Below are positions 10,638-48,742 of a DNA stretch of 64,000 nt, one piece after another. The notes beneath the pieces are model-generated. The model ran no database searches and had not been told where the DNA came from. It saw nothing but the letters and a program-made list of their open reading frames with translations. Source of the stretch: Paragordius varius (Eukaryota; Nematomorpha); the NCBI GenBank assembly GCA_964247055.1, contig OZ176050.1, forward strand, positions 12,648,001-12,712,000, in the 5' to 3' direction. The stretch's first letter is position 1; the number at the start of each line of letters is the position of its first letter. Made by a program: the position numbers and the translations under genes.

Positions 10638-13600
10638 ATGGATTTGTTTCTCATATGTTTTATTATTTTATGCATTCTAAGTGCATTATTATTCTTTGGA
10701 ACAAAAACTGTTTTGCCCACGCCAAATGATATAAATTATATCGTTTTGAAACGAGCCTATCTTGTCGTATATCTCTTAGCTATCGGTAATTTTGTTTTCA
10801 TATCAACTGTTTACCCAAAAATAAAAAAAATATTAATTTAAATTGTCACTTCTATATATGTAGCTGGAGATTGGTTACAGGGACCGTACGTTTATGCTCT
10901 TTATCAAAGTTACGGTTTAACTGCTCACCAAATTGAAATTTTGTTTGTAGCCGGTTTTGGTTCTAGCATGATTATGGGTACTTTTGTAGGAGCGCTTGCA
11001 GATAAATAGTAATCTTTTTTCAAATAGAATATGTTAATCCTAATTTATTTTAAAATATTCTTGATTTTTATTAACTTATTTTTAAAATATCCCTACAGTG
11101 GACGACGTTTCAATTGCATTCTATATGGAATTCTTTATGGATGTTCATGCTTAACTAAGGTAATAAATACATTTTAATTTAAACAAAACGTTTTTATCAC
11201 AATCTATAAACCAATATTTATTAAATTCTAAACAAAAATGTAACCCAATACTTTATTTATATTATGGGTATATTCGATTATATCTTAAATTATATTATAT
11301 TTTTGATTATATTATTTGTTCATTTGAATCTATACAGTAGCGTATGGCATAAAACATGATTAGTCCATAAAAGAATAAAAAAATGTTTTTTTTTTAAAAA
11401 AAACAACCCAAATTGTATATACATATATCCATAATATCCCTTGTTTTTTTTAAAAAAAACATATTTTTATTCTTTTATGGACCAATATAGTTTTATGCCA
11501 TACGCTACTGTAATTTTACTAAACCGTAAAATTATATATATATATATGTCACGCAATTCATATATTGCTTTGTTTTTTTTCTAAATTTTCTAACTCATAT
11601 TTTACAAAATGTGCCTTTTATATCGAACCGAATCATTTATTATTGATTTGATTCAATAATCTCATAAAATTAATAAAAAAATTTATTAAACAAAGAAATG
11701 TTTGATATACTAGACGAATGAATGATAAATTTATTTTTTCCATTTATTTTCCTTTCTGAAATTACCTGTTACATCTTTATTTAAAAGTAAAGTAAAAATT
11801 TAATACTTAAATAAAAGTGAAAAATGCATAAAATATAATTTATATTTATTAAAATTCATATTGATACATATTAAAAGTGGAAAAGATGCGTTTTTATGGA
11901 AATATATTAGGTGAATGCACCTTCACGTTATACTATTCCTCATAATGTATATAATCATTAATGACTCTGATAAAAATTAGCTTTCAATTTTATATAAAAT
12001 ATTTTTTATTAAAGGATATTTTTTTACAAAGACATAAATGGTGAGATGTGGGTAAATTATCTAATATAAAATAAAACCATATGCTTTTTACAATTTAAAC
12101 ATTTTAGTGAATTTAATAATCGAAAGCTGCCTGATACAATTTTCAAAAAGATTAATACAATTAAATTTCAATCATGACTTATTTTTTAGCACTTTTCAAA
12201 CTTTTGGATTCTGATGGGTGGCCGACTACTTGGGGGCATTTCCACCTCCATTCTATACAGTGCTTTCGAATCCTGGCTTATTTATGAAAGCAATAGCGTA
12301 TGAGATCTTATCTATTTTGATAAATTTTTCTTTTTGTGTTAATTAAAACACAAATCCCAACTTGGATTTAGAACAATTTTTCATATAAAAACCGCTGTTT
12401 AACCTGTAACAATTACCAAATCTACGGTTGATTTAGACCGAATTTTATTTTTTCAAATATGTTTTTGAGCAGGTTTTAATTTTGGCAGTTACAATAAATT
12501 AATTGTAATGGTTATATAAATTTTGATATTTTTGCATAAATGCAGCGCTGTATAGATTCTTCGGGGTTATCAGCAATATTTTCCCGAGCCTACATGGGTA
12601 ACTCAATAGTTGCCATTGCTTCCGGGTTAGCGGCCCAATTTGTAGCAAATCAATTTGGATATGTGTAAGTAACTTATGTTACCCTGGTAAATATTAATGT
12701 GTAACAAACATCATTTTAGATGGTTTTATTAAAAGAATAAAATCATTTTAACATATTTTTGTTACAATTATTAGTTTTAAATAATCCTCGATTTTCACCT
12801 AATTTATGATAAACAACTTAAAAATAAGATCAATGAACACTTTTTTGCCATATAATATTTCAAAAAAACGTAGTTTTTTTATTTCCTGAAAATATACAAT
12901 TCTTGATTGATCTTTTGGTTGTTTAAAACACATTTTGGTTAAAAAGCTTTAATGATTTACATATTAACATTTTTTTTTCATAGGGCTTCATTTGATTTGG
13001 CTTTCATAGTTTTGGCCATCATGATAGTTGCTATCGTATTTAATTGGAGTGAAAATTATGGAAACCACAAAATAAACATTCATTCAACATTTCTCAACGC
13101 ATTTACCCACTTGAAAAATGGTTTGTTTTGTTAAATTTTATATATGGATTTAATTAATTTCATATCTTTTTTATCGTTCATTTCCTTATAAATGAATTAT
13201 GATATTTACATTTTATTATGAATTACACTAAAAATACCATAAAAATACCTTTATTTTTCAGCATTATACTCTATAAACGACAAAGCTTTGTGTTTATATT
13301 CAAAATTGTCCCATATAAATAAATATATATATATTTACTATTTTTTAGATTATAAGATTGTATGTTTGGGAATAATTCAATCGCTGTTTGAAGGCTGTAT
13401 GTATACATTTGTGCTAGAATGGACCCCGGCTTTATCTTTAAAGAGGGTCTCAACTTTGAAACAAAACGCAAATGTTCAGAATAATTATGAATTCAATCTT
13501 TCATACAATGATACACCTACAACATACACGGGCAACACGTTAGATGAAAAAAGTATGAAAATATTAAATTTTTATTACGCGTAAAATTGAAATTATACGG

Positions 13601-16600
13601 ACAAAACGTAATTAAGACAAATATTTTTATCTAAAAGATAAATATACTTTATAAACCTTAATTTTTCTTATATAAGCTATTTAGTTACAATTATGAAATA
13701 TAGTGATTGTGTTAGTAATTTATATCTCTATTCACACGTTGCCATTTAAAACAATGAGTTATATTGAAATAAATCAAGATTTAAAAAGTAGGGTTGTAAT
13801 TTAGAAAAAAATATGTCTTATATTTTCACGTTTTCTCCGTATAATTTTAGTTCTTACTGTAGCACTTTAAATCAGTGAAACTCACCAAATTGAAGAGCCC
13901 AAAAAATATTGTTCTTCTCCCAAGGGCGGTGTACACCACATACTCATAAATTTATAGGGCACATTTGCAGATAATTATAATCCAAATAAGTATATCAAAA
14001 AATTAAATAAACATTTTAGGGCCACAGTATGATTTTTTAAAAAGCATTGATTATCATGTTTCTGTTTATATGCATATTATATCGATTAATACTTTTTAAC
14101 AATTATATATAGAGTTTTTTATTCTCTCGCATTTTTTATAATTATTATTGGTGTTAATTAACTATTGTTTAATTTATTTTTATACTGCAACTCTATGATA
14201 AATTTGAAATTTGTAGATGTTTGGGGAGCTAGTCAATTTGCAGAATTATTTAATCGCATTTTCCACTTACCCGGTGAAACAATTACACATCAGGGCTTTT
14301 TTCGTTTGGCACCCAGGGATGATTTCACCATTGTAGAGGATAAAAATATTCCGCATGGTTATATATTTGCGGCATTTATGGTAATGAATTTTTAAAAAAT
14401 TCACTTTATTATTTCATACATTTTTTAATTTGAATGCATGTTGAATGTAAGGCGACTAGGTGTTTATAAAGTAAAATAATTTTAGATTTTTAGGCGCTTA
14501 CATTGTCATAATCGCTATCATTTTAAATCATGTTGTGAATCAATTTTAGAAACTATATTTGAATAATATGAGTTTTTGGCATAGAACATTAAACTATAAG
14601 ATTTAAGATCAATGCGTAGACATTTTGTTGGGTAAAATTAACTTTTTTAAGGTAAAACACTAAATTATATTCCTTATTTTTTATTTTATTATATTCAGTA
14701 TAAAACGTAAAAATATTATCGAATATGACTATTAAACTTAATTGTCAGATTGCCATAATGATTGGATCTTTTATCTTCAAGATACTCTCCAAACATTCCC
14801 ATCCGGAATCTTATATGAGGTATTATTTAAATTACTGACCTTTTGGTAGCTTAATAATGCTGTTTTCTACGATGCATACTAATTTATTATAAGCTTATTA
14901 CATCCGTGTTGGTTTATACGGTGTCAAAATAAGGCAAAGTTTAGTTTTTTGAAATTTATAAGATAAAACAGTTTGTAAATAAAATAACTAATATGGGTAA
15001 AATGGAGAATGTGTTTGCTTGAAAAAAACCTTTACACACGCCAATAATTGATACATATTCAATAAAAATGGCTTTTTGCATATAGCATGCTTTTATGTTT
15101 AACAAAGGTTAGCCAAGTCATTATATTTACGGTCTTAAATGGCGGGAAGCTGGGAATAGTTTCTTGTTTCAAATAAAATGTTTTTTTTAGTATTATTTAA
15201 AACGCGATCATCACAGTTAACCAACATTTAATTAATATCTTTATTATTTTTATAGCAAGTATGATTATAATTTTTTAAAAAAAAAGTATAAAGTTTTAAC
15301 TGTTTTTACGCTAACATGCAAATCATGATATGATGGAAATTTTAGATTTTTATAATTATTATTTGTCAGATATGTTTTGGGTATTTCATCTGTGTGCTTT
15401 TTAATCCCAATCTCTTTTCCTGGGTGGCGTTTAGGCATTTTTGTGGCCTTCCTAGTTTTTGAAACTTGTGTCGGTATATTTTGGCCAACTATAGCTATGC
15501 TACGTGGAAAATATGTGCCTGAAGAAAGTATTTCATTTTTTTTGTTAAATTATTTTGTGAATTAATATAAATTTAACTATTATTAGTAATATTTCTGGTT
15601 TTTATTCTATTTATGATCCTTTATTAACTTAATCGGCTAATATTTTTTTTGTTGAAATAATTTTTCTTGTTTTATTTAGTTTAAACAGGTAAAGGCAACA
15701 AGTTATTAAATTTTCATTTTTGGAAATAAAACCAATTAGAATCAACATCATTAAATTCAAATATCTTAACTAATTCAAATCTACCCCAAAATAAATTTGA
15801 TTTTTGGCTAATATAATTCATCTTAATATATGAAATATATCTTTATGGCATAGTTTATTACTTTCAGTATTTTAATTTTAAACAAAATATCATTTTTAAA
15901 AAATATAAGTAATTTTTATTTTAAAAGGGTGAAATTGTATTGTTCCCGGGTTTGAAGTGTAAATGATATATATAATTAAATTCCTAATAATCCAATATTA
16001 TAGTTATACGCAAGACCAATCTGTAAATATTTTTTTAATATAGCTCGATCTACTATCATGAACATTTTCCGTGTACCATTGAATATGATTGTGATAGCAA
16101 TTCTCATACAAGTTTTCATTTTGAATTTCATATAATTTGTTACAACAATGTCTAACCTTTAATTTTACCATAGAATTTACATATGCAAACTATATTTGGG
16201 TGTTGTTTTGCTTTCTTGGCACTCAGTAGCGGAGTTCAACATATTTTTTACAGGTATTTAATTTGTATATAATATCAAAACATATATCCCATTATATTTG
16301 CATTTTTTTTTTATAATTTTTTTATCAACTAATTAATTCTTGGGTATAGGACAAATTGTATATGCCAACAAACTGTTTAAAAAACAAATAATTTTCATTT
16401 TTTTAATATTATAGATTTTTCAAGGGTGGTCAATATATAAGTGGTGATAACGAAAGAAAACCATTGATAAATACATCTGGAGAAAAAAATCATTTTGAAA
16501 ATTGTGACAACGGTGACGATAATGAAAAAGCGTCACTCCTATCCAATCATATTAAATATCTTTTGCAATTAAAGGGTGAAAAAGCTTTTACCCCTACTTA

Positions 16601-16601
16601 A
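10638..16601 (+). CDS. MFSD5: MFSD5-like molybdate-anion transporter (major facilitator superfamily)
   Basis: Fourteen exons: 10,638-10,785; 10,864-11,008; 11,099-11,159; 12,190-12,297; 12,546-12,664; 12,984-13,120; 13,262-13,291; 13,349-13,552; 14,217-14,380; 14,749-14,819; 15,370-15,527; 16,044-16,111; 16,174-16,253; 16,415-16,601. All junctions are GT-AG with matching phase, giving 559 residues. MFSD5 is a 12-helix membrane protein linked to molybdate uptake. Family blocks seen: GDWLQGPYVYALYQ, the KYGRR loop after helix 2, GRLLGGISTSILYSAFESW, NWSENYG, GIIQSLFEG-YTFV-EWTPAL, and NIFRVPLN near helix 10. The protein is longer than human MFSD5 (about 450). The loop after WTPAL holds about 79 extra residues, polar and Asn/Thr-rich at first. 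The start is the first ATG with a hydrophobic helix directly after it. Exon 7 is only 30 nt; intron 7 is 57 nt, in frame and stop-free. It converges on PMCA. Confidence 0.88.
11335..11510. mobile_element. fold-back MITE with TA target duplication
   Basis: Termini CAGTAGCGTATGGCATAA and its inverse match almost perfectly, and the arms continue inward through ccataaaagaataaaaa and a T10/A8 tract. TA dinucleotides flank both ends (11,333-11,334 and 11,511-11,512), as for Tc1/mariner-type elements. The central loop is about 35 nt. It lies in MFSD5 intron 3. Confidence 0.8.
13578..13859. mobile_element. Tc1/mariner-type MITE (family A, copy 2)
   Basis: The terminus gtaaaattgaaattatacgg, then acaaaacgta, is repeated in inverse as cgttttctccgtataatttt and ttcttactg, followed by TA. 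It lies in MFSD5 intron 8 and begins about 26 nt after the exon 8 donor. Confidence 0.75.
15780..15975. mobile_element. MITE family B, partial copy 2
   Basis: The stretch has the family B words tatctttatggcatagttta and aaaatataagtaatttttat, then agggtgaaattg, and ends at gtgtaaatgatatat. The left end is eroded. It lies in MFSD5 intron 11. Confidence 0.6.
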
Positions 16602-17018
16602 GATGGCTTTGTGGATAATCACCAAGAAAATATTATTAAAATTGGGCCCATTTATTTATTTTGAGTGTATATATGGGACATAATTTAATTTATTAGAAAA
16701 TTTTTCGGTGTTAGTTAATTATACATATTCTTATTTTTATGTATGTGATATTTTTAATATTTATATATAACCGGTGAAAATATCATAATATTTTGTAAAG
16801 CTTTAGATGTATAAATATTTATTCATTTCTTTTTTTATATAAACTAGGGATTAAAACCAAATCCGTTCTTGATTTCATCACTATTTTAAGGAAAACAGTT
16901 GTTTTTTGGTTAAATAGTTCGTTCTAATTTCGATTTTATATTGTTGTTTTAAATCTATATAGATTATATATATTTATCATTGTGCTGCAAATTTTAGGCT
17001 TTTTTTTTATAAAATCAT

Positions 17019-17202
17019 AATAAATTTTTCTTAGGATAAAAAAAGGGACCAATGTATTTATTTATTAAAAATATAAAGTGTGTGTATATATAATAGTATG
17101 TAAAAATTATTCAAATGATGTTAGCGGGCATATTAACACATCGCTTTTTCCACATTATAAAATGTAATATTTTTATAAAATGTTTTTTTATCAATAAATA
17201 AA
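17019..17202 (+). terminator. candidate poly(A) signals of MFSD5
   Basis: AATAAA hexamers occur at 17,019-17,024 and as an overlapping pair at 17,193-17,202, about 420-600 nt after the MFSD5 stop codon. In so AT-rich a region these are only candidates. On the opposite strand an AATAAA (TTTATT at about 17,805) could serve the PMCA short terminal exon. Confidence 0.35.
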
Positions 17203-18134
17203 ATTCAGCATTAATATACTTAGAAACGTATATGGGAGCCAAAATTATGTATTACAAAACATAATGATAAAAAATTTGTATTAAAAGCCGAAATGTAATA
17301 TTTTGAATTAAATTGTACACAAATGATAAATCAAATATAAATTAAGGAAAGCAAGATGCAGTTAAAAGTGAAATAATACAAAAAACTGAAATAAGATAAA
17401 AAAACACAATTGATAAAATCATAAAACGCTTATCATAGTTTGATATTATGGGTAAATTATATAATTGGAATCTGTGGATATTTGCAGGTAAAAATCCAAT
17501 TAAATTCTTGAATGCCCCACCTCTAATGTAATCGATGAGATTTTACAAAATAAGATATTAGTGAATTACAAGAACGTTGTATGCATAATTAAACATTTTT
17601 CAAAATTACATATTTTTTCATTACTAATTGGGGTGTTTATTGGCGTAAGAATGCAGTGTTAAACAATAGTAGTCATTGATTTACATTATGTGATGATTGT
17701 TTATATGAAAAATCAGATAGTTGTTTTTAAAATTTTTTGCTATTACATACTTTTGTGTGATTCATATATATATATATATATATTAAAATAGTTAAAATTT
17801 TACACATTTATTTAAGCTCATACATAATTAAATGATAAAATAATTCAAATGAAAATGCAGCCATAAAAATGAAGAGTTTGTGAAAATTCACGGCGAAAAT
17901 TTAAATGTGCAATATAACATCATTAGCTATTCCATAAACATTAAACATTGTTGCATCATATTCAATTTTCGTGTCTCCCCATCATTTGTAAATTTGTTTT
18001 AACGGATTATTTGTTTTAACGGTCAAGATATTTGCTGTATCAATCAGTTTATAATATGTAGTTAGTATTGTCATTTTTCTCAATTTTAAAGACACACAGA
18101 GTAAAGTGTAATGGATGAACGTATGTCGAGTCTC
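17203..18134. other. spacer between convergent MFSD5 and PMCA
   Basis: Probably the 3' untranslated regions of both genes. A (TA)n run lies near 17,766-17,784. No other coding signal was recognised; a 26-codon ATG frame at about 17,448 is taken as chance. Confidence 0.4.
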
Positions 18135-41796
<23,662 letters not shown>

Positions 41797-44700
41797 AATA
41801 TATTATAACAAAATTACAGGTACAAACAGAGAGTGGTTATTAATGTGTGGAAAAGTAATGTATTATTTAAAGTATGTATGGACTAAAGAAAGTGATGATG
41901 GAATTGAGGATCACAGGTAATATAGAATTCAAATAAAGGGTATTTTTGGGAAAAAAAGTAATTTATTATTATCGATAATGTAAATTATAAACTACGTTGT
42001 CCTTCCTTTGTTTATTATAAAATATGGGTATGGTTATTAAGGAGGATCCTAAATTGACCCATGCCTGCCTACTCGTGAGGTACAGAACTTATGATATCGT
42101 ATTTTTGATAAAGTATTGGAAAAACACTAAAAGCAATTATATATGTAAATGATGAAAAGAATATCTGATAGCTCTATCTTCCAACAAATTATATGATAAT
42201 AGGAATATTAAATGCAATCGTGTTTCTTAATGACTGTGCCGTTGAAAATTATAAATATAAAATTCAGCAAAGTGCAAAGGTGTGTCTCAAAATAATTAGC
42301 ATAAATTAATGAATTGGAATAAACAGCCAATGATGATAGAATTTAGGTCTTTAAGGCAAATAATTGTATGTTTATTGCTCTATTAACTCAATCTAAATAA
42401 GAGGATGGGGAATTTGCATTAATGCACATAAAAAACCAATTAATTTGATGGTGATGTGATTTTTCGCAGTGGGAATGCGTTTTTTTCATTCTCTGAAATG
42501 TCCTCTTCTTTGATGTTTTTTAAACGATATAAGTGTGTTGTGTGTTTTATTGTCCAAAATGATATGATTCTACGCTATTGTAAGGCAATGTATGATAAAA
42601 TATAATTAGTTTCTGGAGTTGATTATTTGGCTTTGGTTCCATCATAAAAGGGAAAAAATCTCATCAATCTTTGCGTAACACAGGATAACATATATGATGG
42701 AGGGAGGAGGGTTTGCAGTAAATAATAAAACGACCAGTTATGCAAGATTTGTGAGGATATAAAATGATTTTATTTTATTTGGATGATCTTAGCTAGTTAG
42801 TAGGTAGGTTGCAGTGTACCTAAATAATAGCAGCATTCATCATGTGTGTTTGCAAATAATCCATCAGTATTCATCCTAGTAGAAAATGTGAAGAAAACAT
42901 TAAGAATTTTACTACGTCAATGGCACGATAAATAACTATGGAAGGGAATTTTTTGGCTCCAAAAAATTGATGATTTTAAACGAAAATAATTGTGTAAGAA
43001 TGTGTGGGGGAATTCAGAGTTTACTGAGTTCTAAATATTTTGTGATTTGAAATTAACAAGATGTGATAAAACGGTAGATATCTGTGTATGGTGAAACGTG
43101 GTATAGTGTAGAATTTAGATTGCGAAGTGTTCAACTAAAATATTTGGTGTATAGTGTGCCATACAAATTGAAAATCCGCTAAAACTGTAGAATCTAAACA
43201 ATAAATATAAATAGATAAAAACTTAAAAATGTGTATCAAATATTACCGTAAAAATTATAGCTTGCGAATGAAATTTAAAATTCAATGTGTAAAAATGATT
43301 GATTTAATCAAACACCGTTATAACTAAAAAAAGCATTCATTGTTATGCGTGAAGCTCTTGCGGTATATATTTCAAATGACCGACTGATTTATTCGGTTTG
43401 CGTTGAGTTGAAAAGAAAAAAGCAAAAATAAATTGAAATTATGTTAAAAACTATCACTATCTTGGTTTACTATTTCAATCTAAAATTAAATTTATCCGTA
43501 AAATACTATTCACCAATCATCCGCGCATGAATATATAGGAGAGTTTATCAATTTCCGATTTTCAAGAAGAAAAAAAAAGTTGGAATTATTAAATAAACTA
43601 AGTAAACTTACAAATACATCGCTTGAATATTTAATGAGAATGGCAAATAATATATATCGAACAAGTAAAATTTGTTTTCGATTTATTATATTTGTAATCG
43701 TATGCGAAAATCAATGTGGCAAGCAGAAAGCAAAAATATTGCATAATTTTCAACGCTTCTCCCTACCATATGATGGTAATAATGTACAAATTGTTGTTTT
43801 ATATTGTATTTATTTATGTATTGTTAAAAAGACAATACATATAATAAACATAGTTACAGTTAAAACTTAATAAATATAGAATAAATACATAATATTAAGA
43901 AATAAAAATATCAGAAATAATATTCAAAATGGGGGAAAAACGTAAAAGATTTTTAGCTATAAAACACATTCACTCATGCACATAGAAAATCTTTAAAATA
44001 TTTAGTAGGATGAAAATATGTGTAATCTTTAAGCATGTTGTAGCGTGTAGTAACCCAATAATATTGAATTTTATACTATCAATATTTTTTTAGATAATAT
44101 CTATCTACCTTTATATAAATATATAAGAAAAATATTATTGGTAAAAAAATATACATCAATAGTAATAGAGTATTTTGTTAAACAAACTATTTCCCATACA
44201 CATAATGGAAAATGGAGTATGTGAATGCGAAAATAGGGGGGTGAGGGTGGGAAGGGGGGTTGAACATACAATGCAAAAAAATATTGATTATAAATATGTG
44301 TGTGCATGCATTATTCTAATAACATTTTTTTTGTATTGCTGGTATTCCTTTAAAACAAACTAATATATATATAGCTAGAGTATAAACTAAAATGTCAAAC
44401 AAATTTCTTACCATATTTTATCTAACCCTAATTGACGTGACAAACACCATTATAATTTTGGGGCCAGAAATAACGCAGTTAGAAATCTGTGCAAAATTTA
44501 TCTCCGAAATTGCGAAATCGACCTTAACACTCTATTACCTTATGGGCTAAATTTATACCCCAAAGCAATTCATAAATAAGAATGGGCTGCTTTTAATGTT
44601 TAATTAAATTTTCGATACATTGACTGATATAAAATACTGGCAAAAATTATAGACTTTGAATAAAAACCATATAAGAAAAGAAATAAAAAAGTTCATTTGT

Positions 44701-47700
44701 CCGGTATAACTGTGGGTTGTAAAGTTTTTTGAATTGAACGAAATTTCGTGTGATCCTAATCTAATGTTATGGACTGGATTGACAAAATAACTTTCAAGTT
44801 GTTTTGGAAAAAGAGAAACCATAAACAAGACCTGATATATTATCGTTATGTGTCCGTTGATTAAACCACCACATAAAATTTTCGTTAAAAAAAGTAATAT
44901 CGAAATCTCACACATTCGACACTACAAACAAAAAAATTTCTAAATAAAAAAAAAATTTTGTTTGTAAGAGTAACAAATGTCCCAAGTATCTATCTACCCC
45001 AGAAGAGAAAGGATGAAAATACTTGGAATGTACACGCTAATACACATTAAAAAGCTAAAAAGATCAATAATGCTAATTTGTCCGAATAAAGTGAATATAG
45101 GATACATATCTATGTGTGCATTTAACAGCATGGGAGATAACTAAGGCCAAATATCTAATATATTTTCTTATAAAATTAATACAATACTAAAAAAATCATA
45201 AAGTGACATCTTTAATAAAATGTTAACAATTGGTCCACAAAAAATGAAGGAATTTGAGCGAGAATTTAATTTGGAAATCTATATTAACTTGTATTTAATT
45301 TATGTGAATTATAAAATGATTTATGATAAATATTTATGCCAAATCGTTAAAATATTTAACATATTTAAAAAAGTTTAAATGCGTTGTCTTCATATTCAAA
45401 GAATAACCCCTAATATATGCTTTTTAGTAACATGTTATATTTAAGTTCACAATCGCAAAAATATACCCTAATGACAAAAATTATTTTTATTTAAATTTAG
45501 AATTAACTGGTAGTTTATTATATACTATTTACATTAAATTATTCCCCGAACGATTCAAATTTAATTATAAACAATTCAGATTCCTTAAAAATAAATTATG
45601 TGTTTTCGGGATAATATAACTCCTCATTAATATGAAATGTATCTTTATGGCGTAGTTTATTATTTTTTCAGTATTAATTTTATTTTAAAATTTTCATTTT
45701 TCAAAAATGTAAGTAATTTTTAATCTCAAAAAACACATAATATATTTTAAAAGGAATTTGAATCGTTCAAGGGTGAATTTGAAGTGTAAATGGTAGACTT
45801 AAAAATTCTGAATCTCAATTTTCGGCTATAGTAAGAACTGTTCCATTAACATAATTAAAAAAGCCTTATTGAGAAATTGTAACCAAATTATAATAAATTC
45901 AGGATAACAAATCAGACGAACCTTAATAAATAAATTATCTAGAGCGCAATTTAATCATTAACATATATTGAACATAGGTCTTTTCTTCAATGTAATTTCA
46001 TGTTTAACATATAAAATTAAAAAATTAATTTTTACATACACCACAAATCGGTAATTAGAGAATTGTAAAATTAATAAAGATCCGAAAAAACTGGTAGTAA
46101 AGTTTGTAAAACAAATTTAAACAAATAACATAGTCCGCTAATGTTTTCAAATAAAAAAAATCATATAATTTTAACATGAGATGCGGGCATAATTGTTTTA
46201 CCATATACATATTTATATATAGATAACTAAAACAATAACGAGTGCTATTATTAGTCATTTCGGTTTTTAAATGGCTAAAAACGAATTTAATTACATGTGT
46301 GTTGGTAAGTATGATTTTTTATTTATATTAGCTATGTATTTAATCAAAATATCACAGAAAAATACTGTAGCGACTGTTCGCGATGAAATATCATGTTTGC
46401 CATAATTTCCATTTAACTATTAAAAATAGTATACCAACATACTACATGTAAATTAAATACCCTATTAGCCATTCATAATAAAAATGACCAATAATAGCTC
46501 TCGTTACTACTGATATAGCTTTTATATGCATTAACTAAAACTTAAAAGAAAAACATGAATATTCATAGAGATTCCGAGAGTTAATAACTGGCCTGTCTTA
46601 TTCTTAAAAGCTAACTAAATACATTAGGCTAACAATTATTTAGATACCATAAATAAAACTATAATTTTACACTAATTGTAATTTGCACAACTCAAATTAG
46701 TTTTTTGTATTGTTTAATGGTCACTATATTATACAAACATCGAATTTTCTGAGCAATAAAAAAATATTTATTAAAAAGGTGTATTATACAGCTTATTGGC
46801 TGCTGTTATGCACTGATATGACACGGATGCCAGAAAAAATAGGTTATACTTTAGTTCATAATATAAATAAAATTATGGCTAAACAAGAAAAGACCCCAAA
46901 ATAAGGATTGTATTTAAATTAATAAAGGATAATTTTTTAAATTGTCCTTACTTTCTTCCAATAAAAAAAGCAGTCTTATTGACCATTTATTATGATTTAT
47001 ACTTTTTTCATAGCTAGTTTCGTTCTTTAAAACTCGTTGAATGGGGGTAACAGGAGATAATCGAAAAATGATCCTCGACCATTATTTGTTTGCTCAAATA
47101 AAATGAATTGTTCTTATCCACCCAGCAATCAATTTTTTACAAAACTGGAGAAAATAATTTATAAAACCGCTTGACTGCAGCATACATAAAATGTTAGATA
47201 TAAGTGCCATGATTTTATTTATATTTTTGGAAATATATTATAAGTTTAAAAAATTTTAAATTTTAGATTAGTTGATAATCCCATATCATATTATCTATGA
47301 TATTAGGTTAAGCTTAAAAATGCATTTTAAGGCGATTTAAGCGCATTTCAAAATATAATTTGTAAACTCAACCTCCTAATATAATAAAGCATTCCAATAT
47401 TTGATAATTATTTATTTTAAAAACTGTGATTCTGAAGTCCGCAAGGAAGATAAAAAAATATACGAATCATGTACCAGTTAAAAATATATTTTAGCAAAAC
47501 AAATTCCAGTTTAATATCTCTCTCTCTATCTTAATTACGTATTAAATCTGTAACATAATAAAACAGACGAATAAAAAATCATATATGTTATGGTTTAAAA
47601 ATTAAAATAATGGTAGAGTAGCTAAACGTTGTACTCTAACGCAAACTTATATGTGAGTATTTCAGAGTCTCCAAAACTACACTATTATTTTATTACATTG

Positions 47701-48740
47701 GCAGGACTCATCAGACGAATGAATTGTTAATATAAATTAAACCGTATTAAAATTTAAATGTTTTAGAAAAGTAGGGAAAAGTTCGGTTTGTTCTTGCTAA
47801 AAAGAGTATTATATGGATCGTTGATATATGAATATGGCTGATTAAGTATAAATTATCTTTGATATTGATGCTGAGCTATTTGTTTGTATGTATGTAAGTA
47901 TGCATATTAATTCAACATGGCAGGCAGGAATAAAAATAAAACACTTTAAAATCGATAAAAAAAATATTTATATTTTTATATGTGCTACAATGTGAAAAAA
48001 ACCTATCTATTATATCTTCTATATATTAAATGCTTAGGTTAAGTGTATTTCACCATTATATCTCAGTAAAAATAGGAAATAAAATATATGATAAATGTTT
48101 TCAGTTATTGCTATTTGTTGTGGTGTGTGTGTGCGCTGGCAGATCCAATTAAGTGAACAAGTATAAACGAAGTATAAATATGAAAACAATATTCATTATT
48201 AATTACTAATCAATAAATTAAAGAAACTCGTATATAAGTTATATATATGTAATTTTTGTAAACGCTAATAAAACAAATTAAAATTATTCACTTTTAGACT
48301 TTCTCACTAATTGTATTAATAGTACATATTGCGAAACCATAAAAAACCGTTTAAAATGTATTTCAAGTTTAAAATATTTTAAGGCAATGCTTATTTTAAA
48401 CCTTTTATCATCCAATTAAACCATATACTCAGCCTTAAGTTTAGGCGAGTTTAGTTTTACGATATGGAATCTAGGGGAGTATTTTCTCATATATATATAA
48501 CTTTACTTTCAAAAAATATAATGTAACACGCAAATTTTAGCGCCTAATAAATATATGTATTAAAGAAGGGCAGGCATAAATAAAATGCCGTGTGGATTTT
48601 TCGCAAAGGAATTATAAAAAATTAATTTAGCCCCTCAAATATAATGTATACCTTTCTTAGAAAAAATGGGTATTATGTCTTGGTAGAATGTTAAATTTTT
48701 AGAGGATTTCATTTATTTATTAAAAAAGATGTCTTAAATA
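41797..48740. other. gene-free spacer upstream of PMCA
   Basis: The PMCA start codon is at 41,796, so promoter and 5' untranslated exons must lie here or further upstream, but I cannot place them. The stretch holds one family B MITE (45,533-45,795) and otherwise AT-rich DNA. The open frames present are AT-driven and show no family resemblance. Confidence 0.4.
45533..45795. mobile_element. MITE family B, copy 4
   Basis: tactatttacattaaatt at one end and gaagtgtaaatggta inverted at the other. Inner words tgtgttttcgggataatata and tatctttatggcgtagttta identify the family. Confidence 0.7.
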
Positions 48741-48742
48741 TA

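Noticed and set aside
17448-17529. 26-codon ATG frame between MFSD5 and PMCA
   Set aside because: Short, no homology, and probably in the 3' untranslated region.
43580-43870. 96-codon open frame upstream of PMCA
   Set aside because: The residue mix follows base composition, there is no recognisable domain, and it starts at a non-ATG codon.
44604-44915. 103-codon minus-strand open frame
   Set aside because: Low-complexity Phe/Ile/Ser content and no resemblance to known proteins; taken as chance in AT-rich spacer.
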